Below, one piece after another: positions 1 through 9,419 of a stretch of DNA of 20,027 nucleotides. Origin of the DNA: Bremia lactucae (Eukaryota; Oomycota; Peronosporomycetes; Peronosporales; Peronosporaceae). The DNA is taken from assembly GCF_004359215.1 (NCBI RefSeq), contig NC_090615.1, forward strand, positions 1,419,091 through 1,439,117, written 5' to 3'. Position numbers and translations under genes: made by a program. The notes below the pieces were generated by a model. The model made no database searches. It saw only the letters and a list, made by a program, of their open reading frames with translations, and had not been told where the DNA came from. Position 1 is the stretch's first letter. Each line of letters starts with the position of its first letter.

Positions 1-3000
1 TCCGCATTGACAATGCTTGTATACGAACAGACATTACAATTGTCGTCCCAAGACAAGAGTACTTTGGGCTCGGGACATATTATGAATTTGGCTACAATTG
101 ATGCCAATCGCATCTTGGAGCTTTTTTACGTGATTCACTACTCGTGGGCCGCTCCGGTCCAGCTTATCATTGGTTTGTCGCTGTTACTCCAGTATCTTGG
201 TATTGCATCTTTCGCAGGTGTCTTCATGATGGTTATATTACTACCTACAAGCGCAGCATTGTCGTCCAGAGCTGCCTTGATTTCAAAGCGAATGCTCCAA
301 TGCACTGACAAGCGCCTGAAGTTTCTCACGGAAATATTTCAGCACATTCGAGTAATTAAATTCTATGCATGGGAGAGTGAAATGCTTGATCAAGTGCACT
401 CGATTCGAACCCAAGAGCTACAGTACTTGAAGCAGACAATACTATGGAACGTCTGTGGAAAAGTCTTTCTTCAAGCAGGACCCGTGCTCGTATCGGTTGG
501 TACGTTCGCAGCGTATTCATACATTCAAACGGAACCGTTGACGCCCGACAAAGCGTTCACAGCCATTACGCTCTTTAGTATCTTTCGACTACCACTTACG
601 TTATTACCTCAAGTCTTTTCACTTTTATTTCAAGCAAATGTATCCATTCACCGACTTGAATCGTTTTTGTACCGAAAGTCCCACGTAAATGTAGCCACTT
701 TACTCTCCCCTACAAATCGATCGTATGAAATTCGTCATGCAACATTCAAGTGGTTAAAAAGGAACGAGGAAAAAAAAGCAAAAAAAAGCACGAAAACAAA
801 CGACAATCAAGTCGATGATAGTACTCCGTTATCGAATGTAACGATTTCGATACCAAAAGGAAAGCTGACACTTGTGGTTGGCGCTGTTGGAAGCGGCAAG
901 TCGACTTTATTAGCAACTGTATTGAGAGAGCTCCAACCAGCGTACGGGACTGTTCAGATGCCGTCAATTAAAGTGTCGTATGCTGCTCAGACGCCGTATT
1001 TAACCCATGCGAGTGTGCAAGAAAATATTCTATTTGGAGCTAAATTAAACACACCTCGTCTTCATCGTGTGATTCAAAGCTGTGAACTCGAGCACGAATT
1101 GATTCAGCTTCCAAATGGAGTACATACTGAAATTGGCGAAAATGGTGTAACCTTAAGTGGTGGACAAAAACAACGGCTTTCGATTGCTCGCGCTGTGTAT
1201 CGAAACGATCAAAACTTGTATGTATTAGACGATGTATTCTCGGCTTTAGACGCGCAAGTGGCAACACGTGTCTTTAATCAATGCTTCAATGACTCAACTA
1301 ATGGGCTTTTAGCTGACTCCACACGGATACTGAGTACCCATTCGCTCCAATTTGCACCAATGGCAGATTGGATTATCGTAATGGACAACATGCGAGTTGC
1401 TGAAATGGGTACATTTCAAGAGCTGATGCTTTTAAATGGGTTATTTGCGACAATGATGCAATCACATCAACACACGGACAAAAGCAATGTCGAGACAACA
1501 AAGTCTACTTGTAATAGTGCTTTTTCTCAAATAATTCAAGATTCTTTGACGGTAAGCGATCAAGAGAAGACTTGTATGGAACATCGTAGTGGTTTGATTC
1601 AAAATGAAGACAAAGTTGACGGGAAAGTCGCATGGAGGGTCTATTTATCCTACTTGATGTCGTGTGGTAGCATAACTACGATTGGCACACTTGCATTATT
1701 AATTGCCATGCAAATGTCGTCGGTATCGACGGATTTATGGCTAACAAAATGGACAAGCCGTCAACCTACTGGCGTTGCTTTGTCGTTTTACCTTTCAATA
1801 TACGCGTATCTCGGTCTAAGTACCATTGTATTGGGATTCGTTGGGGACCTCTATGGTCGATTTGCTGGACTTCGGTACGAATGAACGATTCTCTTTCTAA
1901 GCGATACGCTACTTACTTGTCTCTAGTGCTTCAAAGCGAATTCATTATAACCTACTTCGACACGTTATGAAAGGAACCATGCGTTTTTTTGATACAACCC
2001 CTGTGGGTCGTATACTCAATCGATTTTCAAACGATATCAACATTATTGGTTCGTACTCAAGTGCTTTGATTGAAAATGTGATCATTTAAACTCATTGGAA
2101 TCGTTGCTTTGCTAGATCAAAAGCTAAATTCCACCATTCTTCAATTGAGTATTATGCTTTTAGCGCTTGGTAGCATGCTAGCCATCCAGAGCTTCACCGC
2201 TCCAATTCTTCTTCTTCTTTTCGTTCCTGTATTGATGTGCTACACTGCATACCAACAATATTATGGCAAAACCTGTCGCGAATTGCAACGTTTCGACAAT
2301 ATTTCGAAAAGTCCCGTATACACCCATTTGACCGAAACATTATCCGGATTGGTAACAATTCGGACATTTCATATGGTACAGCAACATGTAAATATTCAAG
2401 CGAAAAAAATTAATGAAAATACCAAGGCATTTTTGCTTTTGAATCTTTGTAATCGCTGGTTGGGAGTACGGCTTGAATTCCTTGGTGCAGGAATTACATT
2501 TGCGGTTGCGTACTTTGTTTGTCGCGACCGTGCTATGCTTTCGAGTGCCATGGCTGGACTCTTGCTGAGTTACTCGCAAAATATGACGTCGTTACTGAAT
2601 TGGATTATTCGAATGGAAATTGATATGGAAAATATGATGAATAGTGTCGAGCGGACAGATGAATATTGTCGCGTTGAGACGGAACCTGTGACGCTTGTAG
2701 CTCAGTATTACGACCGCTATACAATCACCAAGTCCCGACCGCTTCAGGTACGGCCACATTGGCCCGAACAGGGCAAAATTGAGTTTTCAAACGTTTGTGT
2801 TCGATACGATCCTTTGTCTCCCCCCGTTCTTCGCAATCTTTCCTTTACTATTCATGGCGGCGAAAAAATTGGCATCTGTGGAAGAACAGGGGCAGGCAAG
2901 AGCTCGTTATTAATGGCACTTTTTCGAATGGTACCGATTCAATTAAAAGGAGGTGGCGAGATTTTTATTGATGAAGTTTCGACAACAGCCGTGAGTTTAA

Positions 3001-3597
3001 CGGAATTGCGCTCTCGAATTGCAATTATTCCACAGGATCCCGTTCTTTTCGCCGCAAGCGTTCGTTTTAATCTCGATCCGACACGACAAGCGACGGACAA
3101 AACATTGTGGCAGGCACTTCGAAAAGCCCGTCTTGAAACATTTATTCAAGGGTTACATGGTGGTTTGGATGCCGAGATTCTTGAAAGTGGGGATAATTTG
3201 AGTGTCGGCGAGCGCCAATTGTTTTGTTTGGCTCGTGCAATTCTTCGCAATTCTAAAATTTTGTGTCTTGATGAAGCCACGGCTTCGATGGATCACTCCA
3301 CAGGAATGAAAAACTTTTTAACTTGCGATTTTTTTTGTTATTGACTAAAAAGTGTTTTCTTTTTGATGAAATGTAGACAAATTGATTCAGGCGTCTATTC
3401 GAAGTAATTTTGCCGATACGACAGTGTTGACAATTGCTCATCGCGTCGAGACGATTCTCGATTATGAAAAGGTGCTTGTACTTAAACAAGGACGTATTGC
3501 CGAGTTTGGTTCTCCTTTGGAACTGCTTAGCATAAAGCAGGGCGAATTTGCTGGCATGCTGCAAAATTCGAGATGGATTAAGGATGGTACTTTGTGA
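1..3597 (+). CDS. ABCC/MRP-type full ABC transporter, 5'-partial, four exons
   Basis: Exons <1-1874, 1927-2048, 2116-3303 and 3377-3597 join in frame to about 1,134 codons ending TGA at 3595-3597. Frame 1 is open at base 1, so the N-terminus lies upstream. Domain order is end of TMD1 (hydrophobic stretches near residues 50-85, 150-175, 186-215), NBD1, TMD2, NBD2. NBD1 has Walker A GAVGSGKST (~294-302), LSGGQ (~385) and Walker B with D410-D411, so the catalytic Glu position is Asp, as is usual in ABCC NBD1. NBD2 has Walker A GRTGAGKSS (~921), Q-loop IPQDP, LSVGE (~1027), D1051-E1052 and the H-loop His ~1083. The family exports organic anions and glutathione conjugates across plasma or vacuolar membranes, using ATP. 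Substrate is not predictable here. The class is certain; integrity depends on the third intron. Confidence 0.93.
1875..1926 (+). other. Intron 1 of the ABC transporter (52 nt)
   Basis: GTACGA at 1875 and TCTCTAG ending at 1926 bound a 52-nt phase-2 intron with CTAAG/CTTAC branch-like motifs and a pyrimidine-rich end. Splicing changes a frame-1 stop at 1882 into the continuous reading GRFAGLR-ASKRIHYNLL, which matches the ABCC TMD2 pattern 'GLRAS+RLH'. This is why the break is called an intron and not a frameshift. Confidence 0.88.
2049..2115 (+). other. Intron 2 of the ABC transporter (67 nt)
   Basis: GTTCGT at 2049 and TTTGCTAG ending at 2115 bound a 67-nt phase-1 intron. Removing it joins NRFSNDINII to DQKLNSTILQL. 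This restores the usual ABCC spacing after 'NRFS.D' and the DQ residues, and it removes the frame-2 stop at 2087-2089. Reading through would need an extra frame correction and would leave about 20 surplus residues. Confidence 0.86.
3304..3376 (+). other. Intron 3 of the ABC transporter, non-canonical GA donor (73 nt)
   Basis: The acceptor ATGTAG ends at 3376, with a branch-like GACTAAAA near 3344. Joining 3303 to 3377 gives ATASMDHST-DKLIQASIRSNFADTT, the expected ABCC NBD2 sequence between Walker B and the H-loop. The donor reads CACAG|GAATGA and there is no GT nearby. It looks like CAG|GTAATG with the T missing. If unspliced, translation adds about 13 codons and stops at 3342, losing the H-loop and the last ~73 residues. 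Confidence 0.75.
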
Positions 3598-3895
3598 TCG
3601 ACTTTTCGTGCGTATTGCTTGTTGTTAACTATTTTTTTCTAAAAGTTAACTCAAATTAAAACACGCACAAATTTGCAGACATTGTCAAACATTGCAATAA
3701 AAATTTACCATGAGCTAAATTTGACACCGTTTTTGCTTGTAATTTATTGTCCTCCTCTGAAATTTACAGCTTTCTCTATGTCAATTTTAAAATTTGACAG
3801 CTGCATTTATTAGCTTTAAATGCAAGGTGTCATTTGAATTTTGACCAGCCACGTAATACTCGCTTTTATTTAGTAATATTAGTAACCCTTTGAAA
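3598..3895. other. AT-rich intergenic region / transporter 3' flank
   Basis: No ORF of note. A perfect 8-bp hairpin, TGCATTTA (3802-3809) and TAAATGCA (3817-3824) around a 7-nt loop, lies about 200 nt after the transporter stop. A near-palindrome, TGTCAATTTTAAAATTTGAC, sits just before it at 3779. Short inverted motifs TTGACACC (3718) and GGTGTCA (3826) flank both, so this could be a small decayed fold-back element or a 3' UTR structure. There is no firm evidence for either. Confidence 0.4.
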
Positions 3896-4333
3896 TGTAA
3901 CCGGATTTTTGTAACGGGCGTTTCGTAGTTTAAAATTATATTTTCTTATGAGGAATGATAAAAATTGATTTTATTGAGAGGAAAAGTACAAAACTATTAT
4001 CTTTTATTATTTTTGACTTAATTGTTCCAATATTACCAAATTTAATAATATTGAGGCAACAAGACATCAGTTCCAATCATTAAGACACGATAAGGCGGTG
4101 CGCAAGTAGTCGCCATACATTGTTTGTTATTAATATATTATAGCCACTAGATAGAAGATTGTTATGAAGAACTTAATGTATAAGTAGAGTTTTCCTTTTT
4201 CCTTTAAAGCCTTAGAATTTACCCTAGTTAAACCTTTCTCTGCACCTCGTGCACGTGAAGTAGTCGAGGCACCCCACCTTCACTGTAATCAGTGAAGGTT
4301 CACTAGTACTGTTGTTAGTACTATTCCGTTAAA
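3896..4333 (+). repeat. 5' LTR of gypsy copy A
   Basis: The left boundary is TGTAACCGGA at 3896, or alternatively TGTAACGGGC at 3910. The right end is near TTCCGTTAAA (4324-4333), giving imperfect terminal inverted repeats of the type TGTAAC...GTTACA. The U3 segment GTTCCAATATTACCAAATTT (~4023) and the following RNA-start region recur in the minus LTR at 8943-9419. The U5 end carries three hairpins: TGCAC/GTGCA (4241-4253), CCTTCACTG/CAGTGAAGG (4277-4298) and TAGTACT/AGTACTA (4304-4323). No clear primer-binding site was identified after 4333. Confidence 0.75.
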
Positions 4334-4348
4334 CCTCGTAGCACTTCG

Positions 4349-5588
4349 TTGTCCATTCAACGGCTTGCGCACGTACCATCCATCCTGGACATGTTGGATG
4401 AAGAAGGAGGGAGCTTTCAAGCTCTCTTGGGAGGCCCCCACGTAAGGCGTGAGAGGTCCGCTGATTTGAGTGACCTTGATTGGAGAGCCGTCGTACGTGA
4501 GAGTTTAGCCATAGGTGCAACAGCCGTAAGCGCCTTGTTGTCACTCTACAGAGAGATGAGACACATAGCCGAGTTCATAGAACATGAACTTGACGGGGTT
4601 CAAGAAAATGTAGCCTTGCTTCACCAGCAAGGCTCTCAACACGCGGAGATGTTGAAAGAACAGGGTGCTCAACAATTGAATTGTTGAGACAGCAGCATTC
4701 ACATGGGACGTCGCTTCCGCGTCGACCCGAAAGCTTTAAGATCGAAATTTATAAGCTTAAGGCAGTCGAAGGCGACTCTCCTTTAAGATGGTTCGTCGAA
4801 TTAGACGATGCCGTCGAAGCTCGCCGCATCAATCATGATGCGACGAAAGTGAAATTTGGCATGTCCAACTTAGCCGGACGTGCCACATCTTAAGCTTACA
4901 TCTCAATCTTCGCGACCCATTGGTTTTTGGATCGTATGAGGTCTTCAAGACATCTTCCCGACCCATTAGGTTTTGGATCGTATAAGGTCTTCAATCCCGG
5001 CTCAGAAAAACCTTTGAGCCGCCACGTGCCGAATTCAGGGCTCGAGCAGAGCTCCTGGATTTAAGCAGGACAAGCGTGATCTTTACGGTTATGCCAACTT
5101 ACACGATACCTTGTAAGTTGTATCGTGAGTCATCCAATCGAGGAACAAGCACAGGCAACTGTGGCTATCAATGGTCTTGCAGACGGCCCTGTCAATACTC
5201 ACCTGTTCTGGATCGAAATAGAGACGCTAGACAAAGCGATCTCTGTAGCGGAAAAGGAGGACTTCAGCCTGAAACAGGCTTTCGTCCACTCGGGTGCTTA
5301 TCGTCCACCGAGAAGCCAAGAAAATGGAGGTCCAGAACAAATGGATATCTTGTATGGAGGGATCAAGAAACCTCGCATTTTAAGTTACAAACGATTACAT
5401 AAATGTAATCGTTGTCAAAAGACGGGCCGCTACGCCTATGTGCGCAATGCCCAAAGCCAAGTGCCTAGAAATACCGATCGAAAAGATCAACCTCCCGCTA
5501 GTAGCAGCGGAGGGCGCGGATCCGACGCTGTTGCGAAATCGCAACGTCGAGGGGGATTGTAAGAGAATAAAACGGTCGGGGTCAGTAG
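4349..5588 (+). pseudogene. Gypsy copy A gag, frameshifted
   Basis: The structural Gag polyprotein of an LTR retrotransposon. An N-terminal stretch rich in helix and coil (…LDMLDEEGGSFQALLGG… to ~4687, frame 2) leads by frameshift into the capsid-like segment PESFKIEIYKLKAVEGDSP to LAGRATS (to 4893, frame 1). It then passes through a damaged stretch with stops (4893-5124) to EEQAQATVAINGLADGPVN…, open to 5562. The CCHC knuckle near 5400 reads CNRCQKTGRYAYVRN: the His and the last Cys are both replaced, so zinc binding should be lost. No ATG is present where the frame opens (TTG at 4349). The ancestral gag stop TAG at 5586-5588 matches the one in copy B. Confidence 0.85.
4913..4994 (+). repeat. 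46-bp-period tandem duplication inside gag A
   Basis: A ~36-nt unit beginning CGACCCATTGGTTTTTGG and ending GAGGTCTTCAA occurs at ~4913-4948 and again at ~4959-4994 with few changes. It encodes the Gag segment 'DP.VFGSYEVFK' twice. Copy-number change at this site is one of the lesions that breaks the gag frame. Confidence 0.8.
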
Positions 5589-6400
5589 ATGCGGAGCCCC
5601 CTACTGATTCAGCAACGTCAGAAAAACTTGCAGGCCTTTTGACAAAGTTGCTCCTCACACACAAACGTTGGGTGTACTGCCGCAGGTGATGAAATTAACC
5701 TCATCCCCTTAAAAAATCAAAGTATCAAATATTTTGCTACTTTAGTCCCTAGTCGATTGTGGTATGCCAAACAATTTTATTCGACGCCAACCGCTAGAAG
5801 ATCGCAGGCTCAAGTTCATTCAGCGCAATATCACTATTTCGAGGATGACAGTGCGCCTAGCAACAGGCGCATCTGTAACAGTATAGCAACGGTGTAGTTG
5901 GTATCCAATACACGTTAAAGGGTAAACAGGACGATGATGATTTAATCGTACTTGATTTGGATAACAAGTTTGATGTCATCCTTGGAATATTATGGCTCGG
6001 AATGTACGAGCCATGTAAAACTGGCAGCATTAAGCCGTGACAATGCCTGTGTCTTGTTCGTCAGATGGCCATCTGATGAACGTCTTGGAACGTCCCTAAG
6101 CGTGTGGATGTCCTACAAGTGAGTGCGATGGCCTTAATTATGGTGTGATCGTTCGCACGACTGCACAAGGCCTCGGCGTGATTACCCATCATACTGTGGA
6201 GTTAGATCCCGACGGCTGTTCACAAGCACAGACAGCGTCAAATTTCGACCACTCGAAAGAGTTGAGTGGTACGAAACAAGGATGCTTGCTTGGAAATCAA
6301 CATTTAAACGCCTGTCTATAAGAGACAAGGCGAAAGTCCTAGATCGGGTCGATCATAGATGATCTCGCTGTGGGTGTGCAATTACAGGTAGAGGCAGTTG
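5582..6400 (+). pseudogene. Gypsy copy A protease (retropepsin-like) and linker, broken
   Basis: The frame begins SVDAEPPTDSATSEKLAGLL at 5582, in the -1 frame relative to the conserved gag TAG, as in copy B. It is shifted several times afterwards. The active-site region near 5755 reads VDCGMPNNFIRR where copy B has VDCGASNNFIRR, so the D-[CST]-G-[AS]-[ST] motif is altered. Later segments LATGASVTV, DLDNKFDVILGILWL and the Cys-rich linker (SSDGHLMNVLERP) are recognisable by comparison with copy B. The end near 6400 lacks several hundred bases of linker that copy B retains. Confidence 0.8.
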
Positions 6401-6409
6401 GGGGGAATC

Positions 6410-6880
6410 ATGAAGCAGTGGCCATTGCCTCGTGAACAAGTATTAGCGATCGACTAATTCTTTGCCGATCACTTAGTAGCGGGTAATGTGAGGAGATCAA
6501 CCTCGCCGACCTTTTGTATGTGTAAAGCAAAAGGAGGGTGGTGCATGCGCTCAAAAAAATCGAACGCTGCATCAGTTCCGGCTCAAACGCCGATACCACG
6601 AAATATCGTAATCATTCATGGTATGTCTAAGAATATAATTTTCATCGATGGACCTGATGGTTAAATTCTATCAGATCCTCTTGCGTTAACATGATATTTC
6701 GTTCACAGCAGTAAGCACCCCAAACGGAATGCTATAATAGTGTCTATTCATGCCACAGGGACTTAGTAATGCCCTACGACATTTAACAGATGTGTAACTA
6801 ACCTGTAAGATCGGTGCTGGATTTCGCACCGAGCTATTTTGATGATGTCGTCTTTCATAGCAGACCCATGAATGGAAAGT
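6410..6880 (+). pseudogene. Gypsy copy A reverse transcriptase fragment
   Basis: Recognisable pieces in shifting frames are KQWPLPREQVLAID (from ~6412), VAGNVRRSTSP, FCMCKAKGGW, SNAASVPAQTPIPR, an 'IDG.DG' motif-A remnant near 6640, TFNRCVTNL (~6780) and the catalytic SYFDDV box (YFDD at 6835-6846). These are the palm motifs of a Ty3/gypsy RT in the right order. The domain ends abruptly at ~6880 after VVFHSRPMNGKS, and the thumb, connection and most of RNase H are missing. Confidence 0.83.
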
Positions 6881-7290
6881 CGTCGCTGATGCCCTTTCGC
6901 GCCGACCCGATTTTAAGCCGGCTGCGCAAATCAACAGTGAGTATAAGGCCACTGTTGCAACAATACGTGTTCCGTCGTCAACATTACTCGACGACGTAAG
7001 AAGATCTCATCAATACGATAAGGCTCTTAAAAAGTGGATGGATTACCTTACAGATTCATCCTTACAATCCTTTAAGGGATTGTCGAAATTGTATCGATTC
7101 TCGACAGAGTGATACACAACACGCATTAAAAAATCTTAATTATGTTATTTCCAAAGAAACAAAATATCAGACATATCAAACAGAGACGAAAATTAGTCAT
7201 AGTGATCAGACTTTCGTCCTTGTTTGATATGACTTACTGTATTACACAGGCATTGCTGGCGACACAGCTCGTGTTGTCATTCCCACCCAC
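6881..7290 (+). pseudogene. Gypsy copy A RNase H C-terminus and integrase-proximal remnant
   Basis: VVADALSRRPDFKPAAQIN begins at ~6879-6883, directly fused to RT. 'ADALSRRPD' is the typical end of gypsy RNase H. The frame continues through LLDDVRRSHQYDKALKKWMD to a TGA near 7110. After a damaged stretch, YYTGIAGDTARVVIPTH (7228-7285) marks the region just before the integrase HHCC domain. The match ends at ~7290, where minus-strand LINE-like DNA begins. Confidence 0.8.
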
Positions 7291-7726
7291 ACTTTTCCAT
7301 AGAACAGCACTCGGACCTGCTTGTGGCGTTCAGCTGTAGTTCTAGTGAAGAAAAAAAATGTATGGTTTTGGTTACGTGATCATATCCAATAGTCTTGGTC
7401 TGACTCAGCATAATATGGAGATCAGGGAGAATAATTCGCTCGAGCTCCGCTGATTGCAGGATTGCCTCCGTTATGGCCTTTGTAGACCGTCGACTTATTT
7501 TTATAACGCGAGCCCGATCCAACTGCAAAATTAATTCTTCTTCGACTTGTGCTTGGATTGTACTACATAAGCGCAGCCTCTCTTCACTTTTCAGTGCTTG
7601 CTGGATAAAGTCAGGCAAGCGCCTGCATGCCCTCGTACCTTCGACTAGCCCCGCAATGATCGCCCACTCGTCATCTGTGCCTTCTCGTACTTGGTGCTGC
7701 CTGCACGAGCAGCCGGTGCCGGACAT
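7277..7726 (-). pseudogene. Minus-strand ORF, LINE ORF1-like fragment (149 aa)
   Basis: A 149-codon ORF read on the minus strand from 7726 to 7277. It is soluble, rich in Leu, Glu and Arg, and probably mostly helical (KSEERLRLCSTIQAQVEEEL; RRSTKAITEAILQSAELER). There is no recognisable catalytic motif. Its last codons run across the junction with gypsy copy A at ~7291, so the C-terminus is not native. I believe it is part of the first ORF of an oomycete LINE-type element because it sits among such remnants. That assignment is an inference from style and context, not from a diagnostic domain. Confidence 0.45.
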
Positions 7727-8800
7727 AGCAATCTAGGGCGAGTAATGTTTTACCCTGTGAAAGCAGAGGCGTCGAACATGAACTCTTCAAAACGGTGGTT
7801 TAGGCTGTCAACTCGCGGCGTTGCCTGACGTGAAGCCGTCGCTCCGGTACGGACCACTCGAGACCATTGATTTAAAACTGGAGCTTGGGCCCATTTGTGT
7901 TGGCTGCAAAGACGACGGATTATCTCTTTAAATGCTCACTTTGTCGTTAACAGTTCCCGCTATATCGCCGTCACCATTTTCTGCCAGTCTGAAAATGTCC
8001 CTCGCCCTTGTACGAAGACTTGCTCAAATAGACCGACTAAAGCTGCAGCTACCTCTGCGGTCAGAGCCGGAAAGCGCTTCCTCACCGCCGATAACTGAAC
8101 TGGCACTGCACTATAGGCTTCGGCGAATAAATGCCTTAATTTTCGCGCCACGCTTCCACTTGTCCCACGTTCGGTGACTCAGCCATGTCCTCCACCAGCG
8201 CTTCAAACATATCTACCGATGATATTGACAATTGAGATGATGATGGATGATTTAAAACTGGCCTGCGATGCGTCGAAAAACAAGGCTCCTCCTGCTCGCG
8301 TTCAAGTGAGTGCGCTGGCTTTGCTGTCTCCCAGGGGCTGGCGGAATTGAAGTAGCCTTAACAGCCGTACCGTCTCTTATTGTAGCCCTATCCTCACCTG
8401 CTTTCTCCAGGTTGACCTTCACCCCCTCTTGTACGGGGACTTCAGGGTCTAAGCGACCGGCCTGATAAGGCTCAGAAGTAAAATCCCGCGGTCTCGCCGA
8501 TAAACTGCTCGGATTCGGCGCTTAGAACACCGAGTTTGACCCGTTGCACCTTTCTCTCGCTTGGGTGAAACTTCCTATGGCATGCTCGTCTCCGCCAGCG
8601 TCACCCGCAGTTCGTGGATGACGTCTCCACTTAAGCCGTCTGAGCATGGTTCCGCGCCCAACGGGGCCGATACGTGTGGCTCTATCACCTCCATTTCCAG
8701 TCCTCCCTCGGGAGGAAGCAGGAGTGGGGGCGACATCGCTCTCTTGTCTAGGTTTTATTATATCAGAAGGGGCCAAATTATACTCCTTTTTGACCAACTG
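7727..8800 (-). pseudogene. Upstream part of the minus-strand LINE ORF1-like region, broken
   Basis: Reading on the minus strand from ~8797: MVKKEYNLAPSDIIKPRQES… (to 8522), a damaged middle, then DMFEALVEDMAESPNVGQVE… leading by frameshift into RHLFAEAYSAVPVQLSAVRK…KMVTAI (8151-7960). Stops then interrupt the sequence until the 149-codon ORF. Base composition is distinctly more GC-rich than the flanking LTR DNA, and one polarity is kept over ~1.5 kb, so this is probably a single decayed coding segment. No diagnostic domain is visible. Confidence 0.4.
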
Positions 8801-8830
8801 ATCATTGCTTCGCCGATTGGGAAGTGATTC

Positions 8831-9419
8831 GACTTAATAGTTCCAATATTTAAAAGAAATATGGTAATATTAAGGAAACAAGACATTAGTTCTGTTGATT
8901 AGTTGATTTTATTTTAAATTATCGCTACAAAACACGATTGAGGAAGACACCTTCCACCAGTACGGATAAGTACTAGTTAACCTTACACTTATTACAGTGT
9001 AGGTGAGGTGCCTCGAAGCTTCACGTTCACAAGGGTGCATAGGAAGGTTTCTATAAAGTTACGAGAGCTTAGCTTTAGGGGTCTAGATTAAGGCTGTAGA
9101 ATAGGGAAAAAGTAAAACTGTATTAATATTTCAAGCTCCTATGTAACGATCTTCCATCTACTACTTACTCTATTATACTAACAACAAACTATGTATGGCG
9201 CCTCCATGCGCACCGTACAATCGTGTCTTATAACGATTGGCGCGCTTGATTTAGAGTTAAATTAACCAATTGATAGAACTAATGTCTTAATTCGTCAGCA
9301 TTACCAAATTTGGTAATATTGGAACTAATTAGTCAAAATTTATATGATAGTAATTTTGTACTTCTCTTTTTATTTCCTCTCAAAGGAAAAATTATTCATG
9401 TAACGGACCTCCTGTTGCA
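8831..9419. repeat. Rearranged gypsy LTR in fold-back (inverted repeat) arrangement
   Basis: Bases ~8943-9419 are an LTR in minus orientation. Its outer U3 edge is TGCAACAGG (minus strand, ending at 9419) and it carries the same U3 and R/U5 sequence order as the LTR at 3896-4333. Bases 8831-8942 are a piece of the same U3 in plus orientation (GACTTAATAGTTCCAATATT…AAACAAGACATTAG…AACACGATTG). They form a diverged inverted repeat of ~112-117 nt with 9218-9334. The minus LTR keeps two U5 hairpins, at 8981-9003 and 8956-8977. Confidence 0.72.

Larger units (their letters stand above)
3896..7290 (+). mobile_element. Decayed Ty3/gypsy LTR retrotransposon, copy A (5' LTR to truncated integrase)
   Basis: The order is 5' LTR (to ~4333), gag (4349-5588), aspartic protease and linker (5582-~6400), RT (~6410-6880), RNase H end (~6881-7110) and an integrase-proximal stub (~7225-7290). 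Several indels and stops interrupt every reading frame. The linker before RT is shortened compared with copy B, the RT/RNase H middle is deleted, and the integrase core and 3' LTR are missing because minus-strand LINE-like DNA starts at ~7291. Gag through protease aligns with copy B (18764-20027), so both belong to one family. The insertion must be old, given the density of lesions. Confidence 0.88.

Noticed and set aside
746..1267. Minus-strand ORFs within the transporter
   Set aside because: They lie opposite strongly conserved NBD1 coding sequence and have no motifs; antisense shadows.
1875..2115. Two frameshift mutations or premature stops in the ABC transporter
   Set aside because: Both breaks have GT…AG borders, and splicing restores conserved ABCC residues and spacing exactly, so introns explain them better.
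6408..6952. Minus-strand ORFs across the copy A RT
   Set aside because: The plus strand contains RT motifs in order, so these are shadows in decayed DNA.
8522..8797. Minus-strand ORF as an effector or secreted protein gene
   Set aside because: The start MVKKEYNLAPSD has no hydrophobic signal peptide and no RxLR- or LFLAK-type motif; it fits better as part of a decayed coding segment.
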